From assembly GCF_954871325.1 (NCBI RefSeq), contig NC_088779.1:5954846-6018845 (forward strand): 64,000 bases of DNA, in the 5' to 3' direction. Below, piece after piece: positions 26,401 through 38,599 of the stretch (position 1 is its first letter; each line of letters begins with the position of its first letter). This stretch comes from Gordionus sp. m RMFG-2023 (Eukaryota; Nematomorpha; Gordioida; Chordodea; Parachordodidae). Position numbers and translations under genes: made by a program. The notes below the pieces were generated by a model, which worked only from the letters and a program-made list of their open reading frames with translations, was not told where the DNA came from and ran no database searches.

Positions 26401-27814
26401 TGTTTAAGTCAAAGATTTTGTGATTGGAACTATATTCTATAAAACTTTCTAAATTAATTCTCACTAATTACGAGATTTTACTCTCAATTAAATATAAATA
26501 AAAATATAAGAAATTTCTTAATTAAGCTTGTTTATATTATTTTATTAGATTTAGGTTTTTAATTTAAATGCATCTTTTTCTTTTCACCGAAATATAACTA
26601 AATTATATGTCATTCATAAAAGAAAAATTATTGTAATATTTTATATTTTTATTAATTACATGAATAGAAAAAAAATTTCAAGAGATACGTAAGTTTATAT
26701 TTAATAATAGATAGGGGACTTAAACTTGTCGAATCCCTTTTTGTCTCTTATATAAAGACATAAATAAATCCAAATCTATCAATATATTTTTTACTCCATG
26801 AAAATATTACCTTTTATCATAAAAAAAGAGGTTTTAATTGAATAAAAGGTGAATATATAGAAAAAACGATAATTATTAAAAATAAACGAAATATGTAAGT
26901 TCTCCCTTCACCTTGACTCTATTTATTTCTAAAATATTTATATAAAAAAATTAATAATCATTTTTTAATTTAAGATACTTTTTACTCCTAGAGTTTATAA
27001 TCACAACTCAACACGACTTGAGAACACGATTCGACTTTACTCCTTGAGTTCACGATTCGAGTTAATTCTATTTCATGAGAGTTAAAGACTCAAGTTCATA
27101 ATATTAACTAAGTTAGTCTACTAAATCGATTAATAGCTACCTACTCTGCGTCGGAGTCAAATGAACTCGCCTAATTAATAACGCTAATTATTATTGTAAA
27201 TAAAAGGTATAAGCTATATTTGTTTAAACTTTTTCAACCTAAAAAAAGATTAAATTTAGCTGTAAAACTTAATAAAATTTATCTTATTTTAACAAATTAT
27301 ATCAAGGGTTGAAGCGTTTTACCTACAAGGAAACATTCGATTTTTATTATTTTTATAAGAATATTTGAAAAAAAAATTGATTAAATATATTTTAATAATA
27401 CCTAAGTTTTATTGAAAAATATAAAAAAGGAAATCCATTTTAATATTTTTTTTCTAGGAATTTTTATATTTCGGTTATTCTTTTTGATAGCTTTCATAAT
27501 TTTATTGTCACTTTCCTAATTTTATATTTTGATTTTTTAATTATTTATACACATAAACAGGTTCTAGGTCTAACGATATAAGTAAATTTAAATTTTTTTA
27601 TATCTAGAAAATTAAAAATAATATTTATAAGTTTTTTATTTTTTTAAATTGATCGCTTTATAAAATATCATCAATTTGATTAAAAAAATTTGCCCTTACT
27701 CTTCAGGATTTAAAAAATTTAGGAGAAGAATTATTTAATATAGTTTTATGGCAATTTAGGATGTTACTGTATTAAAAATATGTCATTACCTCTATTATAA
27801 TTCATATGAAGAAA
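23491..27814. other. Non-coding AT-rich stretch; GC-richer patch near 26990-27175
   Basis: I see no gene. The patch near 26990-27175 has repeated CTTGAG/ACTCAA and GATTCGA words (for example CTTGAGTTCACGATTCGAG) and may be a remnant of a small inverted-repeat element. No ends could be fixed. Confidence 0.35.
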
Positions 27815-29020
27815 TTCTCATTTAAATTGAGCAAAATAAAAAAAAAATTTTTAAAAAAATCTTCTATGATTTTAAGAAAATTATTTTGTAATTTTATAAT
27901 ATACAAAAATCTAGTATGAAAATCTTTATTATAAAACATTTTTTTGATCCTAAAATTTTTTGTACAAATATTTTGTGATTTTTTAAAAATAAAATTTTTG
28001 CGATATATGCTTTTATTTATTTTTTGAGTAAATGTGAGAATTTAACGATTAAATATTTTTTAATATTTGGTGTTTTGTCATAATTAATGTTTTATATTTA
28101 ATGTAAAGTATAAAAGTGACATACTCATCTCAGAAATTTAAAATAATTTTAATTAAAATAAGCTTGAGCAAGTTTCAAGATGGTTTCAGTGATTGTAAAG
28201 GATATATGACAATTGTCATAATAGTTGTTTTTGAACTTTTTTGAGATTTTTTTAGAGTAAATAAGTAAAAATATGTTTTGTAAATATGTTAAATTAAAAT
28301 TTTAGTGAAGATCTACCATAGAAAAGTGACAATTGTCATAATCGTTAATTATCAACATTTTTAAATTTTTTTAAAGCAAATAAATAAATATGTTTTGTAA
28401 ACATGTTAAAAATTAAAATTCCAGTGAAGATGTACCATAGAAAAGTGAAATTTAAAGCAAATAAGTAAAAATATGTTTTCTAAACATGTTAAATTAAAAT
28501 TTCAGTGAAGATGTGCAGAAAAGTGACAATTGTCATAATCGTTAATTATCAACATTTTTAAATTTTTTTAAAGCAAATAAGTAAAAATATGTTTTCTAAA
28601 CATATAAAATTAAAATTTCAGTGAAGATGTACCATAGAAAAATGACAATTGTCATAATCGTTAATTATGAAAATTTTTAAATTTTTTAAAAGTAAATAGG
28701 TAAATATTTTTTATAATTATTAAAATTTCATCAAATATGTATCTTAGAATAGTGACAATTGTCATAACCGTTATTTCTTTTTTTAAAGCTTATATATAAT
28801 GAAGATTTTAAATTTCAGTGAAGATGTACCATAGAAAAATAACATTGTTTTTATTAAACTCTAATTTTTTGTAGTAATGAGCTTACTACCTATAAAAGTC
28901 AAAATTGTCTTATTACTCATTTTATATATTTTTAAATTAAACATACGTAAATATTTGATATAACTTTAAATAGACAATTATCTAATTATCAACTCCCTTT
29001 TGAAATTATTTTAGTATATA
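27815..29020 (+). repeat. Left inverted arm with tandem palindromic units
   Basis: Palindrome TGACAATTGTCA occurs at 28207, 28327, 28524, 28643 and 28753. Spacing is 110-120 bp, except for one gap where a shortened unit (near 28440) has lost it. Each unit continues with AATCGTTAATTATCAACATT, an AT-rich spacer, a GTAAACATGTTA-like word and GTGAAGATGTACCATAGAAA. The outer third of the arm is not tandem but still matches the right arm. Confidence 0.88.
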
Positions 29021-29419
29021 TATATTTTTGAAATTATCGTGTTACTCATTTCCATTAATTTAAATTAAATATAATATAATATGTTGTTGGAAAACAAATT
29101 TCTGTGCAGATGATAATAATATTATATATGTTAAATTAGATGCTAGAATGAAGTTCAACTAAAAAGATGCACTAAATAAACATGATATCTTTACGACAAA
29201 AACATTTAAAAAATATTAAATAAATTTTTGATCTTAGAAATTACCATTTGTCTAGTAATACATGCCACCTCTCATTATACTATTCATACAAAAAATCTAT
29301 TTATTTTGTTATCATCCAAATCGGGCCTTTTATATGAATTTTTATTTATTAAAATTTCAATGTATATTATAACTATGTAATGAAATAGGTTATATAAAAT
29401 AATTTAAAATATCACATTA

Positions 29420-31350
29420 TTTAACAATGTACGATTTAGTTTTATTTTTAAAATATCATCAAGTGTATCTTTATATAATCTTGTCCTTAGAGATTACAGT
29501 TAGTGCTAATGCACTAAATGCTCTCTCAACTGAGACCTGAGTGCAAGGAGCAGCGAGAATTACTGAGATAATTTAAATAAATCTGTATCTTGGTGTTTTC
29601 GTGAAAGCCAATATTGTAAAATATCTTGGTTGGATGGTAGTCTTTTGTAGTATAAAGTGACATTATTATAAGTTTAATATAACTATTCCCCTCTTCATAA
29701 TAAACAGGCACTTTTTTGCAATCGCTCGATGTAGAGATCAAGTTTGGTTATTTTATAATCTTTTGTAGGAGGCAAAATCAAGGTTGGATGTTTTTTATAT
29801 GGGTCAATAACTTGCAATTGTTTCCAGCTTTCAAATATATGTTCCAAAAGAAAAAGATGTATATTATAAGTTTATTAATTTACCCTGCAATACTTTATCG
29901 TCTTCCGAAGAATATTTCCCATTTTCATAATGGAATCTTGAATTCATATAAATAGAACTTCAAAATGCATGATTTAGAAAGAGAAAACTTTCTCTCATGT
30001 TCAAACATTCTAACATATTTTTAGATAACTGATTATCCATTTCTTCCAGTTCCATTTTGCATTCTAGCTAAGAGGCAAAATAATCACCGATTACAATATT
30101 TTTTTATAATTTCAGAGTAAATAAGTATAATGGCATTAGTACAGAAGTGCCAAAATGAATTATATCCCATAAATCTAAACTAATCAAAGTTTCTGGGTAT
30201 AACTCACCCATTTTAACATAAAATTCTTTATTATCTAGAGTATTTTTTAACATGAGATATGTACTATTCCACCTATTAATAGTATCTAGAGTGGGTTTGG
30301 TAACTTTATCCATTATAAAAATTTTTATATTTATGAGATTTTTTTAATTTTAGGATGTCCCGAATTTTGATTAAATCCAATTTTAAATATATTTTTATAA
30401 AACTATTAACAGCTAAATGTATAGTGTGAGCTGAACATCTTATACAGCTTAGACCAAAGCTTTTTCTCATATCGTCTAATATATTGTCTGCATTGTAATA
30501 ATAATCGTCAATACCCTCTGGTATTTCTTCATCAGAAAAAACAGAAATGTTTTCATCAATTCATATATTATCTTGACCGCTTACTCTAGTATCAAAAATT
30601 TCGTTGAATTTGTTTTCATCAACATTTGATAAATCATTTTGAACTTTTGCAATAATATTAACCATTTTAATCATATTCGCGCAGTTATATACTGTAATGC
30701 TAATTTGTTTTAAATGAAGTTGGTATTTTTTTAAAATTGTATGTGTCTCTTCTTTTAAGTAAGCACCTATATGATTTTTAAGAAGTTCTAACATTCCAAG
30801 TGTTCGCACTTCTATATGGCCATCTTTTATATACTGAACATTTATGGCTAATATTGATTTATTATATCTGGTAGCTGTATCAATTTTGAAAGAAATCAGC
30901 TTGTTTTTTAATTCATGTATAATTTGTATTTCGGATGCGGTATGTTTTATTTTGTCGACCATTGAACAAGTATTTATTTTTATTTTAAGAGAATGACATA
31001 TGGTGTCTAGTAATATACGGAAGCCCTCATAATTGACCATAATGGGTAAATTATTAACTGTAGTCAGCCGTACTATAGAATCGGAAACCTAATAAATATT
31101 GATTTTTATTGTGTCACTTAAATATTTTGAAATTTTTGATTTATTTTTTGGGATTTTTCTTTTTCTGTATTTCTAGCATTGAATGACGAATCACTATTAG
31201 ATTCATCTGCTTTCAATATGGCCGGGTGCTGAGACGTTATGTGCCTTTTGCTAGAAAAATATATTAGTAGAGAATTTACCCTATAAATTTCAACCCATTT
31301 CAGCGATAGACATTTTAGTATTTTTTTTAATTTATATGAAAAATCCATAT
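29420..31350 (-). pseudogene. hAT-family transposase remnant (BED-type finger region, RNase H-like core, C-terminal dimerisation motif)
   Basis: On the - strand the N-terminal part (31118-31350) ends in KRHITSQHPAIL, as in the His part of BED zinc fingers. The cysteine part is degraded. The central segment (30561-31040) has ISFKIDTATRYNKSIL and TLGMLELLKNHIGAYL, which match the catalytic core of BED-containing hAT transposases. The usual DN(G)ANM motif reads YNCANM, so a catalytic Asp is lost. RCSAHTIHLAV (near 30440) and RWNSTYLMLK (near 30265) follow in order. VSVERAFSALALT (about 29494-29545) is the conserved C-terminal hAT dimerisation motif. The pieces are in several frames with stops between them, so the gene is dead. 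It fills the middle of the inverted-arm element. Confidence 0.85.
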
Positions 31351-31509
31351 AAAAATTAATATAAATTAGAAGTAGTTCTAAAGTTCATGGCAGAATTGTT
31401 TGAAATTCATAGTTTGGGTATTCTACCCATGCTAGAATACATTTCCGGTTAAAATCAAACTTTAAAATTTTTTAAATCGCTCTCGATAAAGGATTTATAA
31501 TCAAGACAA

Positions 31510-32745
31510 TATGACAAATATACTGAATTATTTCAAAAGGTAGTTGAGAATTATTGTCTAGTTTTAAATTATATCAGAACATTTTTACTTATATTTAATT
31601 TAAAATTATATAAAATGAGTAATAAGACAATTGTCATCTTTACAGGTAGTAAGCTCATTACTACAAAAAATTTGAAAAAACTTAAAAATAACAATAGTCA
31701 CTTTTCTATGGTATATCTTCACTGAAATTTTAGATGTTTACAGTATATAATTTAACCTATTAGCTTTAAAAAAAAATAAGGTTATGACAATTTTCACTAT
31801 TCTAAGATACATATTTAATGAAATTTTAATTTAACATGTTTAAAAAACATATTTTTACTTATTTTCTTTAAAAAAATTTAAAAATGTTGAAATAACGATT
31901 ATGACAATTCTTTTCTATAATCACTGAAATTTTAATTTAACATGTTTACAAAACATATTTTTTTTATTTGCTTTAAAAAAATTTAAATATGTTGATAATT
32001 AATGATTATGACATTGTCACTTTTCTATGGTACATATTCACTAAATTTTAATTTAACATATTTAGAAAACATATTTTTACTTATTTGTTTTAGATAAATT
32101 TAAAAATGTTGATAATTAACGATTATGACAATTGTCACTTTTCTATGGTACATCTTCACTGGTTTTTAATTTAACATGTTTACAAAACATATTTTTATTT
32201 ATTTGTTTTAAAAATGTTAATAATTAACGATTATGACAACTGTCACTTTTCTATGATACATTTTCACTGAAATTTTAATTTAACATATTTACAAAATATT
32301 TTTGCTTATTTCCTCTAAAAAAACTCAAAAAAGTTCAAAATAAACTATTATGACAATTGTCATATATCATTTACAATTACTGAAACCATCTTGAAACATG
32401 CTCAAGCTTATTTTAATTAAAATTATTTTTAAAATGAGATGAATATGTCACTTTTATACTTTACATTAAATATAAAATATTAATTATGACAAAACACCAA
32501 ATATTAAAAAATATGTAATCGTTAAATTCTCGCATCAAAAAATAAAATAAAAGCATATATCGCAAAAATTTTATTTTAAAAAATCACAAAAGATTGTAAA
32601 AAAAATTTTAGGATCAAAAAAATGTTTTATAATAAAGATTTTCTTACTAAAGATTTTAGTATATTATAAAATTACAAAAATTTTTTCTCAAAATCATCGA
32701 GGATTTTTTTGCAAAAATTTTTTTTTATTTTGCTCAAAAATCTTA
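31510..32745 (-). repeat. Right inverted arm with tandem palindromic units
   Basis: This is the inverted partner of 27815-29020. The palindrome or a one- to few-base variant lies at about 31784, 31902, 32009, 32126, 32234 and 32351, again 105-120 bp apart. Several copies are mutated (for example TGACAACTGTCA at 32234). The units differ from the left arm in number and in indels, so the arms have evolved separately. Confidence 0.88.
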
Positions 32746-35035
32746 TTTGAACAAGCTCATTTTAGCGAAAAAATCTTTGCATTTTTTGATCTTCAAAAGA
32801 GCTACGATCTGTGAAGATATTTAAATTTCGAGCAAATGTTAATACCTCAAACAACATTTATTAAAAAACAAAAAATTTTCACACCAAACTTATAAATTAT
32901 TAAAGGTCAGAGCAATATGTATCAAATTTCTAAATAAATTTATTCGCTTAAAATAATATTGAGCATCATTGATATTGCATAAAAATATATTATAAAATAA
33001 TTAAAATAATCTTTATAATATAAATAAATATCTATAAACTATTTTTAAATAAAAAGAAAGTTGTGATTTGTAATAGAAAAGATTTTATAAAATATCATTG
33101 TGTCATCTTGAAAAAACTTAAAAAATAATAATTGTAAAACCTATGAAAGTAAATATTTTATTAGAGAATATTTATTTTTTATAAAATAAATTTTTTAATA
33201 TTTTTTTAAAATAAATGATTAAAAAAGAAAACTATTAAATTGAATGAATAGAGATGGTTATTCTTTAATTAGGCATTGTTAATCGCTCGTCAAAAATATT
33301 TAGAAATCGCATATTATATATATTTTCGCGATTGAAAATGACTATTAAGGATTAAGTTGACCTTATCATCAAATTTTAAAATTATTGTATATATATTCCG
33401 CTGACTTTTAAATGATTAAATTATAAGATAATGTAAAAAAAAAATTTTTCAATAAATTCACCCTTTAGAAGAGAATTTGTTAGATTGTACGGGGAAAATG
33501 GGGGAAAGTAATGCTTTGAGGACAGGTTTAAAATGAGAAAGTTAGTATTACATTTTAAGTTCGGTTATAACAACGCAATAATTTTATTTATGACTGTATT
33601 AAATTGTTTTGCTGTAATAATTTAATTCATACAATCTAAGTGACCATTTTATTGCATAAAATAAAAACGATAATATATAAAAAAGAAAGCGAGACCAACC
33701 AAAAAAACGACACTATGGCGGATAGTGTTTACAAAATGATTCGAAAATTTTAGAAGTTTTTTTATTATGATCATTGATTAACTACCTAAAAATATTCTAT
33801 CTTTATAAATAATGTCTTTCTAGAGATAAAGTTTTAAGTACATTTGCTTAAAGCGCCTTCCGTTAAATTTGTAATATAATATAAATATTTCTGTTTAAAA
33901 TAAATTCTCATACAGAATATAGAATGGATAAATGAATCAAACATTATTTTAAGTGTTTATCTGACTACAATATAATTCTTGCATTACAAGATATTTGTGC
34001 TATTAAAATTTCAATGATTTTCTATTTTATAAAAATTCAATTAAAATCCTTTTTTTGTAACAGCATTCTATGAATATTTGAAAATTATCTTTAAATTTGG
34101 CGAAGAATGTTGTAAATGATTATTTATATTAATTTTTTTTAACATAGTTTTTTTAAAAAATCCTAAATTGTTTGACATTTTTAAACCCAACTTTGCTATT
34201 CATTTTAATTGTAATTTTAAATCTCATCTATAGTAACTGCAATTATGATTAATTGCATAGTTTTATTATTTACCATTACATATATTAATTAGGAAATCGC
34301 TATGTGATGTCGTCCTATTTATTTGATTGATATAAAGCATAGCTTAAAATCTATGTTACTCTTGATTTAAAATATTTTCTGTTATTAATTTGTTCATTTT
34401 TTTTAAATTTATTATAGAAACAGCTGAAATATTATTACAATTAGGTAAATTTTTATATTTTTAAATTCACATTATTACTAATAAAATAAATTTTATCTTA
34501 AAAAATTAAAAAATTAGAGTACACTCCCGTTTAAATGGGATTATATTTATAAGTTCTATTTTAGTCACTGGTATTAATCAATTTTTTTAAAGGTGTTCTG
34601 TATATATTTTCAGTTAATAAGAATATCGATTTTTATTCGAAGAAGAAAATTCATTCAAAGTTAATGCAAGTTATATCCATATATGAAACCGATATTTAAA
34701 AAAATATAGAGCCATCTTTGAAGAACTTACAAAGGAAGTTAGAAATTTATTTGCCGCTGAATTATTGTAGCGAAGGCTCTATAGATTTGATTATGCAGTA
34801 GGGTTCATATTTGAAACAGGATGGCATAGCAAAACTCTGCCTATAATATAACCTGATAAAAATAAATAGATATAGTTTCTATTTTATTAAGGTTTATTAA
34901 AAATAAATAAAAATATTAATAATAATATTAAATTTGTAAATTAAAAAATATATATATAAGGAACTAATATACACTTAAAAATATATTTTTTTTAAAAAAG
35001 TACTCGAAATAATTAAATAAAAAATTTATAAGGAG
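32746..35035. other. Mostly non-coding; possible coding relic near 34637-34855
   Basis: The stretch is AT-rich without repeats I could define. Near 34637-34855 (+) about 70 codons read with only two internal stops, including the segment YRAIFEELTKEVRNLFAAEL. I recognise no family, and it could be chance or an old element. Confidence 0.3.
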
Positions 35036-35039
35036 AATT

Positions 35040-35330
35040 CCATTAAAGCTAATATAAGTTTTAGAGTTGCTATGGTGGATTTTTGTCGGAAAAAGCCCTC
35101 TTGGGGTTCTACGGTGTGTCTAGATTTGGGAGGTCTATATTTTTGAAGATTGATAGAACGAGTTCACGAATAGTGTATTGATAGGTAGGATTGGTATAAA
35201 AATATAATCATCAAAAATTTCTCAAGACTACTGAATATTAAGGATGTTATAACTAGCTTAGGAGAGAAATTTGATGCCCAAGCCACTTTTTTTGTTACTG
35301 CTTCCGGCCCAAAAATTTTATAATCTAAGA
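35040..35330 (-). pseudogene. C-terminal fragment of the R2-like non-LTR protein
   Basis: On the - strand the segment IFKNIDLPNLDTP, a stop, then EPQEGFFRQKSTIATLK matches the C-terminal end of the copy at 628-3418 (FKNLGSQISKLSEEPREGFFLRQRLSIAILK region). Weaker similarity reaches back to about 35300. Only the part after the endonuclease remains. 5'-truncated copies are usual for non-LTR elements, which fits a short 3' fragment. Confidence 0.7.
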
Positions 35331-35494
35331 TAAACTATTATGTTAATTAATTGCCTCAATTTCTTCTTTATATATTCTGAGAGAAAGTAAAATATTTAAA
35401 TACCAAATAGAACCTTGTGCACAGAGGACCCTAGAATTAATAAGGAACTTTTTTAAAGAAAATAGATTTATGTCAGAAGTGGGGATTCTAAGTT

Positions 35495-37545
35495 TGGTGT
35501 TGCCTAATAAGTCTAATTAGGTTTCGCCTAAAATCGGATAAACCTATATAGGTTTAACCAAATATTCGGTTAGAACTAATTAATCAAAAATTCTGCATCG
35601 CCTAATCGTCCAGAAGCTTTCCGTAATATATGCCTTGCTTACAATTTATTTATTTTTATTAAAATTAATTATATATTTTTATTAAAATTAATTATATATA
35701 TATTTATTTTTATTAAAATTATTTATATATTTTTTTTTTACTTTTTAACACTCATTTTATTTATTTAAAAAATATATAGAAAATAACATGTAAACTATTA
35801 ATAAAATAAAATTTATATAAAAACTATATTAAATAAAACAATAATTAAACATGATCGACGGGGCTTAATGACGTATGGATATGTGTTGATATTCTCTGTC
35901 GAAGGTAGAAGCCTTCTTTTAGATCACCTGTGATTAAACGTAACCTTTGCCCTATTGTTTTGAAAATTTCAGGGCTTGGGGTCCAAATGATTTACAAATA
36001 TCTGAGACTACCAGAACAAACAAAACATTATTAAGGTTGCTATATTTGTTTGTTTTTTGTGTTTTCGGCTTTCGTGATATAGTTGAGAAAAAGATGGTAA
36101 AACGATCCACGCATCCCAGGCGAGAGGTAGACCTTCCAAGGGACTAGCGTCATACCATTTGGTCTGGTTTGATTGTCGGGGCTGAGGCCTGATGCTTCTT
36201 GGGTAGAGGGAATATTTGAGGATTTCAAGATTCTGTTGATAATTGAATTGATAGCATGGTGTCTAGGTAATCTGTATTTTGAGAAACGACAGTGAAGGGG
36301 GTGTACAAGACTATCGATGTGGGTTTCACATAGGACGCAACGATTTCACATTTTAAGCGGAGGCCTGTAGCTATTCTAAGTTCTTTGTTGGTTAATAACA
36401 AGCCTAGATTAGAACTAGGTAGAGTGTCTAACCATTCATATCTTAGATGGGATATGGGTGAAGTTGGAATTATTAGATCTGGCAGAGGGATCATATTATT
36501 GTCATTATGTATAATTGGGTTAGAGTTTAGGTGGAGAAAGAGCGATGGAGATTTTCTTTGAACAGCTTTGAAGTATAGGTAATCAACGCAATGCTGTATC
36601 AATGGAAATTCCAGTCTCTATGTTTTAGTGAATCTGGATATGAGCGACTTGGGGCATTTTTGCTCAAGAGGTCTGGTGCTGCCGTACGATGTGACGATAT
36701 CCAAGTCTCCCAGTGTGTGTCGAGATTTAGCAACATATAAAAAAGCTGGAATGCTTATGGATATGGGGGATTGTATACCTACACCACCATTAATTATATA
36801 AATTTATTTTAATTTAAATTATTTATTTTTATAATTATAGTTAATATCTTATTATAATCAAATTAAATATGATTATGATATAAATATGATTCTATTTTAA
36901 TATTTTATTAATAAATAAATATGTTATGTTGCTATAGCTAATGTTATATGTTTGTTACATTCTATTAATGATTTTTCCCATAAAATATTTAGCAAAAATT
37001 TTCAAAGATCAAAAAAATCTCTTTAAATGAAATCCTTTGTTATTTTAATAAATAAATCTTCGAGGTGAAATCTTTTATTATATTTTTTTTTTATAAAATT
37101 ATCACTTTTTAAGGTGATTTTTTCATATAAAATATTTTTAAATATATATTTATTATTTAAATTTTTTTAATGGTTATATTTAAATTGACATTTGCATATT
37201 CGTTTTTAACTTTTTTAAAGTTTTCTAACGCAATTAGGTATAAATTAGCACGACTCGTTCAACATAGATTTTTAAAAACGGCTAGCTCAATATTTTAAAG
37301 ACATTATTTTAAAAATGAGCAAAAAATATAATAAAATATTTCATCTTAAAGATATTTATTAGACTTATCTTACGGAACAGCGGACGATTAGCTAATGCAG
37401 AGTTTTTGAATAAAGTTTTAGCCAATGTTTCTATATTTTTGGCTAGGCCTAATTCGGTTTATCCAAATTTAAGGCTTAGCATATTTTTTTTACCTAAAAT
37501 CTCGAAGTCGTTGGAGTATAAAATTAGCATATTATACAACACTAA
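35495..37545. mobile_element. Inverted-repeat-bounded element of about 2 kb carrying a non-LTR fragment
   Basis: Sequence at about 35495-35630 recurs in inverted orientation at about 37375-37545. Shared words include GGACGATTAG, TGCAGA followed by TTTTTGA, and GTGTTG at the outer ends (right edge CAACACTA). This looks like a DNA transposon with imperfect terminal repeats of 130-170 bp. The interior holds the non-LTR fragment at 35850-36785, an AT microrepeat near 35645-35735 and AT-rich filler. No transposase and no clean target duplication were seen. Confidence 0.55.
35850..36785 (-). pseudogene. 3' half fragment of the R2-like non-LTR protein (post-RT region, finger, endonuclease)
   Basis: On the - strand it begins abruptly at GGVGIQSP (about 36783), equivalent to GGLGIRSP in the first copy, followed by EFPLIQHCVDYL. 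EWLDTLPSSNLGLLLTNKEL, the degraded finger region and SSNIPSTQEASGL then appear in the same order as in the copy at 628-3418. The endonuclease motif reads TRPNGMTLVPW, so the expected Asp of the PD pair is Asn. The C-terminus GDLKEGFYLRQRIS lies near 35900. Several frame changes occur. This copy is older and more diverged than the copy at the left end. Confidence 0.82.
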
Positions 37546-38599
37546 TTTTGGGTAGTAATTTGGAAATCAATTATTAATATATTATTAACCTTTTATCTTA
37601 GCGATTCATTTCAAGAAATATATTTTGCTGTTTATTTGAATGAAACTCGACTTATAAAATAATTTTTGAGTTTAAAATTCACAATAAGATATTTAAATCA
37701 TATTAATAAAATAATATTTTGACGTGTTTGAGATGAGAGAAAATTAGATAAATAATTTTTGTATAATATCCTTAAACTCTTGAAAAAACCTACATTTCAG
37801 TGAATAGTATCAAATATACAAAAGAATATTTTAATAAAGATTAAATTTTTCTATTTTATTTGAGCATTTATTTAATCAATTTGACTGATTCGTACTTTAA
37901 ATAAATATAATAAAATCTCACTTTTTAATAAATATAATTATTTATAATATTTGTTGTAAAAGAAAAGCAAATAACAATTTTCTTATTTAGAAATTAAAAT
38001 ATTTGGTTCAATTCTATCAATATGCATGATAAATGTACAAGGCTTCAAAGATTTTTCTAAAAATTTTCCAATAGTTAATATATAAGATAACTTCTGATTC
38101 AAAACAACGACTTAAATATGGGTGTCTTGCTAAAAAGTGAGGCATGTTAAAATGATTCTTTTAATTTTACATATCTTTGGAGTTTTTAATATTTTTTATT
38201 TATATTTTAAATTTTATTTTATCATTGTAAAGACATTAATGCTTATTATTAAATTATACTTTATTAAGTTTTATTTGGCAATTTTTTTTATACTTGTATA
38301 TAATATACTAATATCAATAAATTCATATTAATATAACATTATATTTTATAATGCATATAAAAAATAGGAGTATAAGTGATCATAATATATTTTTTAAAGC
38401 ATTATTTTTTGATATGTATTTGTTTTTTGTTATTAAAGAGTCCGATCAAATGTCAACAGGTAAATTTTTTAATCCATCTATAATTTTATTATTATAGATA
38501 TAAATATTAAAAATATTTTTACAATATTTTATTACATTTGTGATTACCACCTCCTCTTCTTCAATAAAACCTTGTCACCATGAAGCAACATCCTACCCT
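37546..38599. other. Non-coding AT-rich stretch
   Basis: Only short, hydrophobic, AT-driven frames are present (for example near 38137-38331). I see no element. Confidence 0.4.

Larger units (their letters stand above)
27815..32745 (-). mobile_element. Foldback-like DNA element: hAT transposase remnant between 1.2-kb inverted arms
   Basis: Two arms of about 1.2 kb (27815-29020 and 31510-32745) are inverted copies of each other. The inner parts of both arms are tandem arrays of 110-120-bp units that carry a palindrome, TGACAATTGTCA. Between them lies a degenerate hAT transposase on the - strand. Long inverted repeats made of tandem units are known from foldback-type elements. I infer that the arms are the ends of one hAT-derived transposon. 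An alternative is that a foldback element captured or was invaded by a hAT copy. Outer ends are approximate and I found no 8-bp target duplication. Confidence 0.75.

Noticed and set aside
35947-36147. Open frame on the + strand
   Set aside because: It is the antisense shadow of the non-LTR fragment on the - strand.
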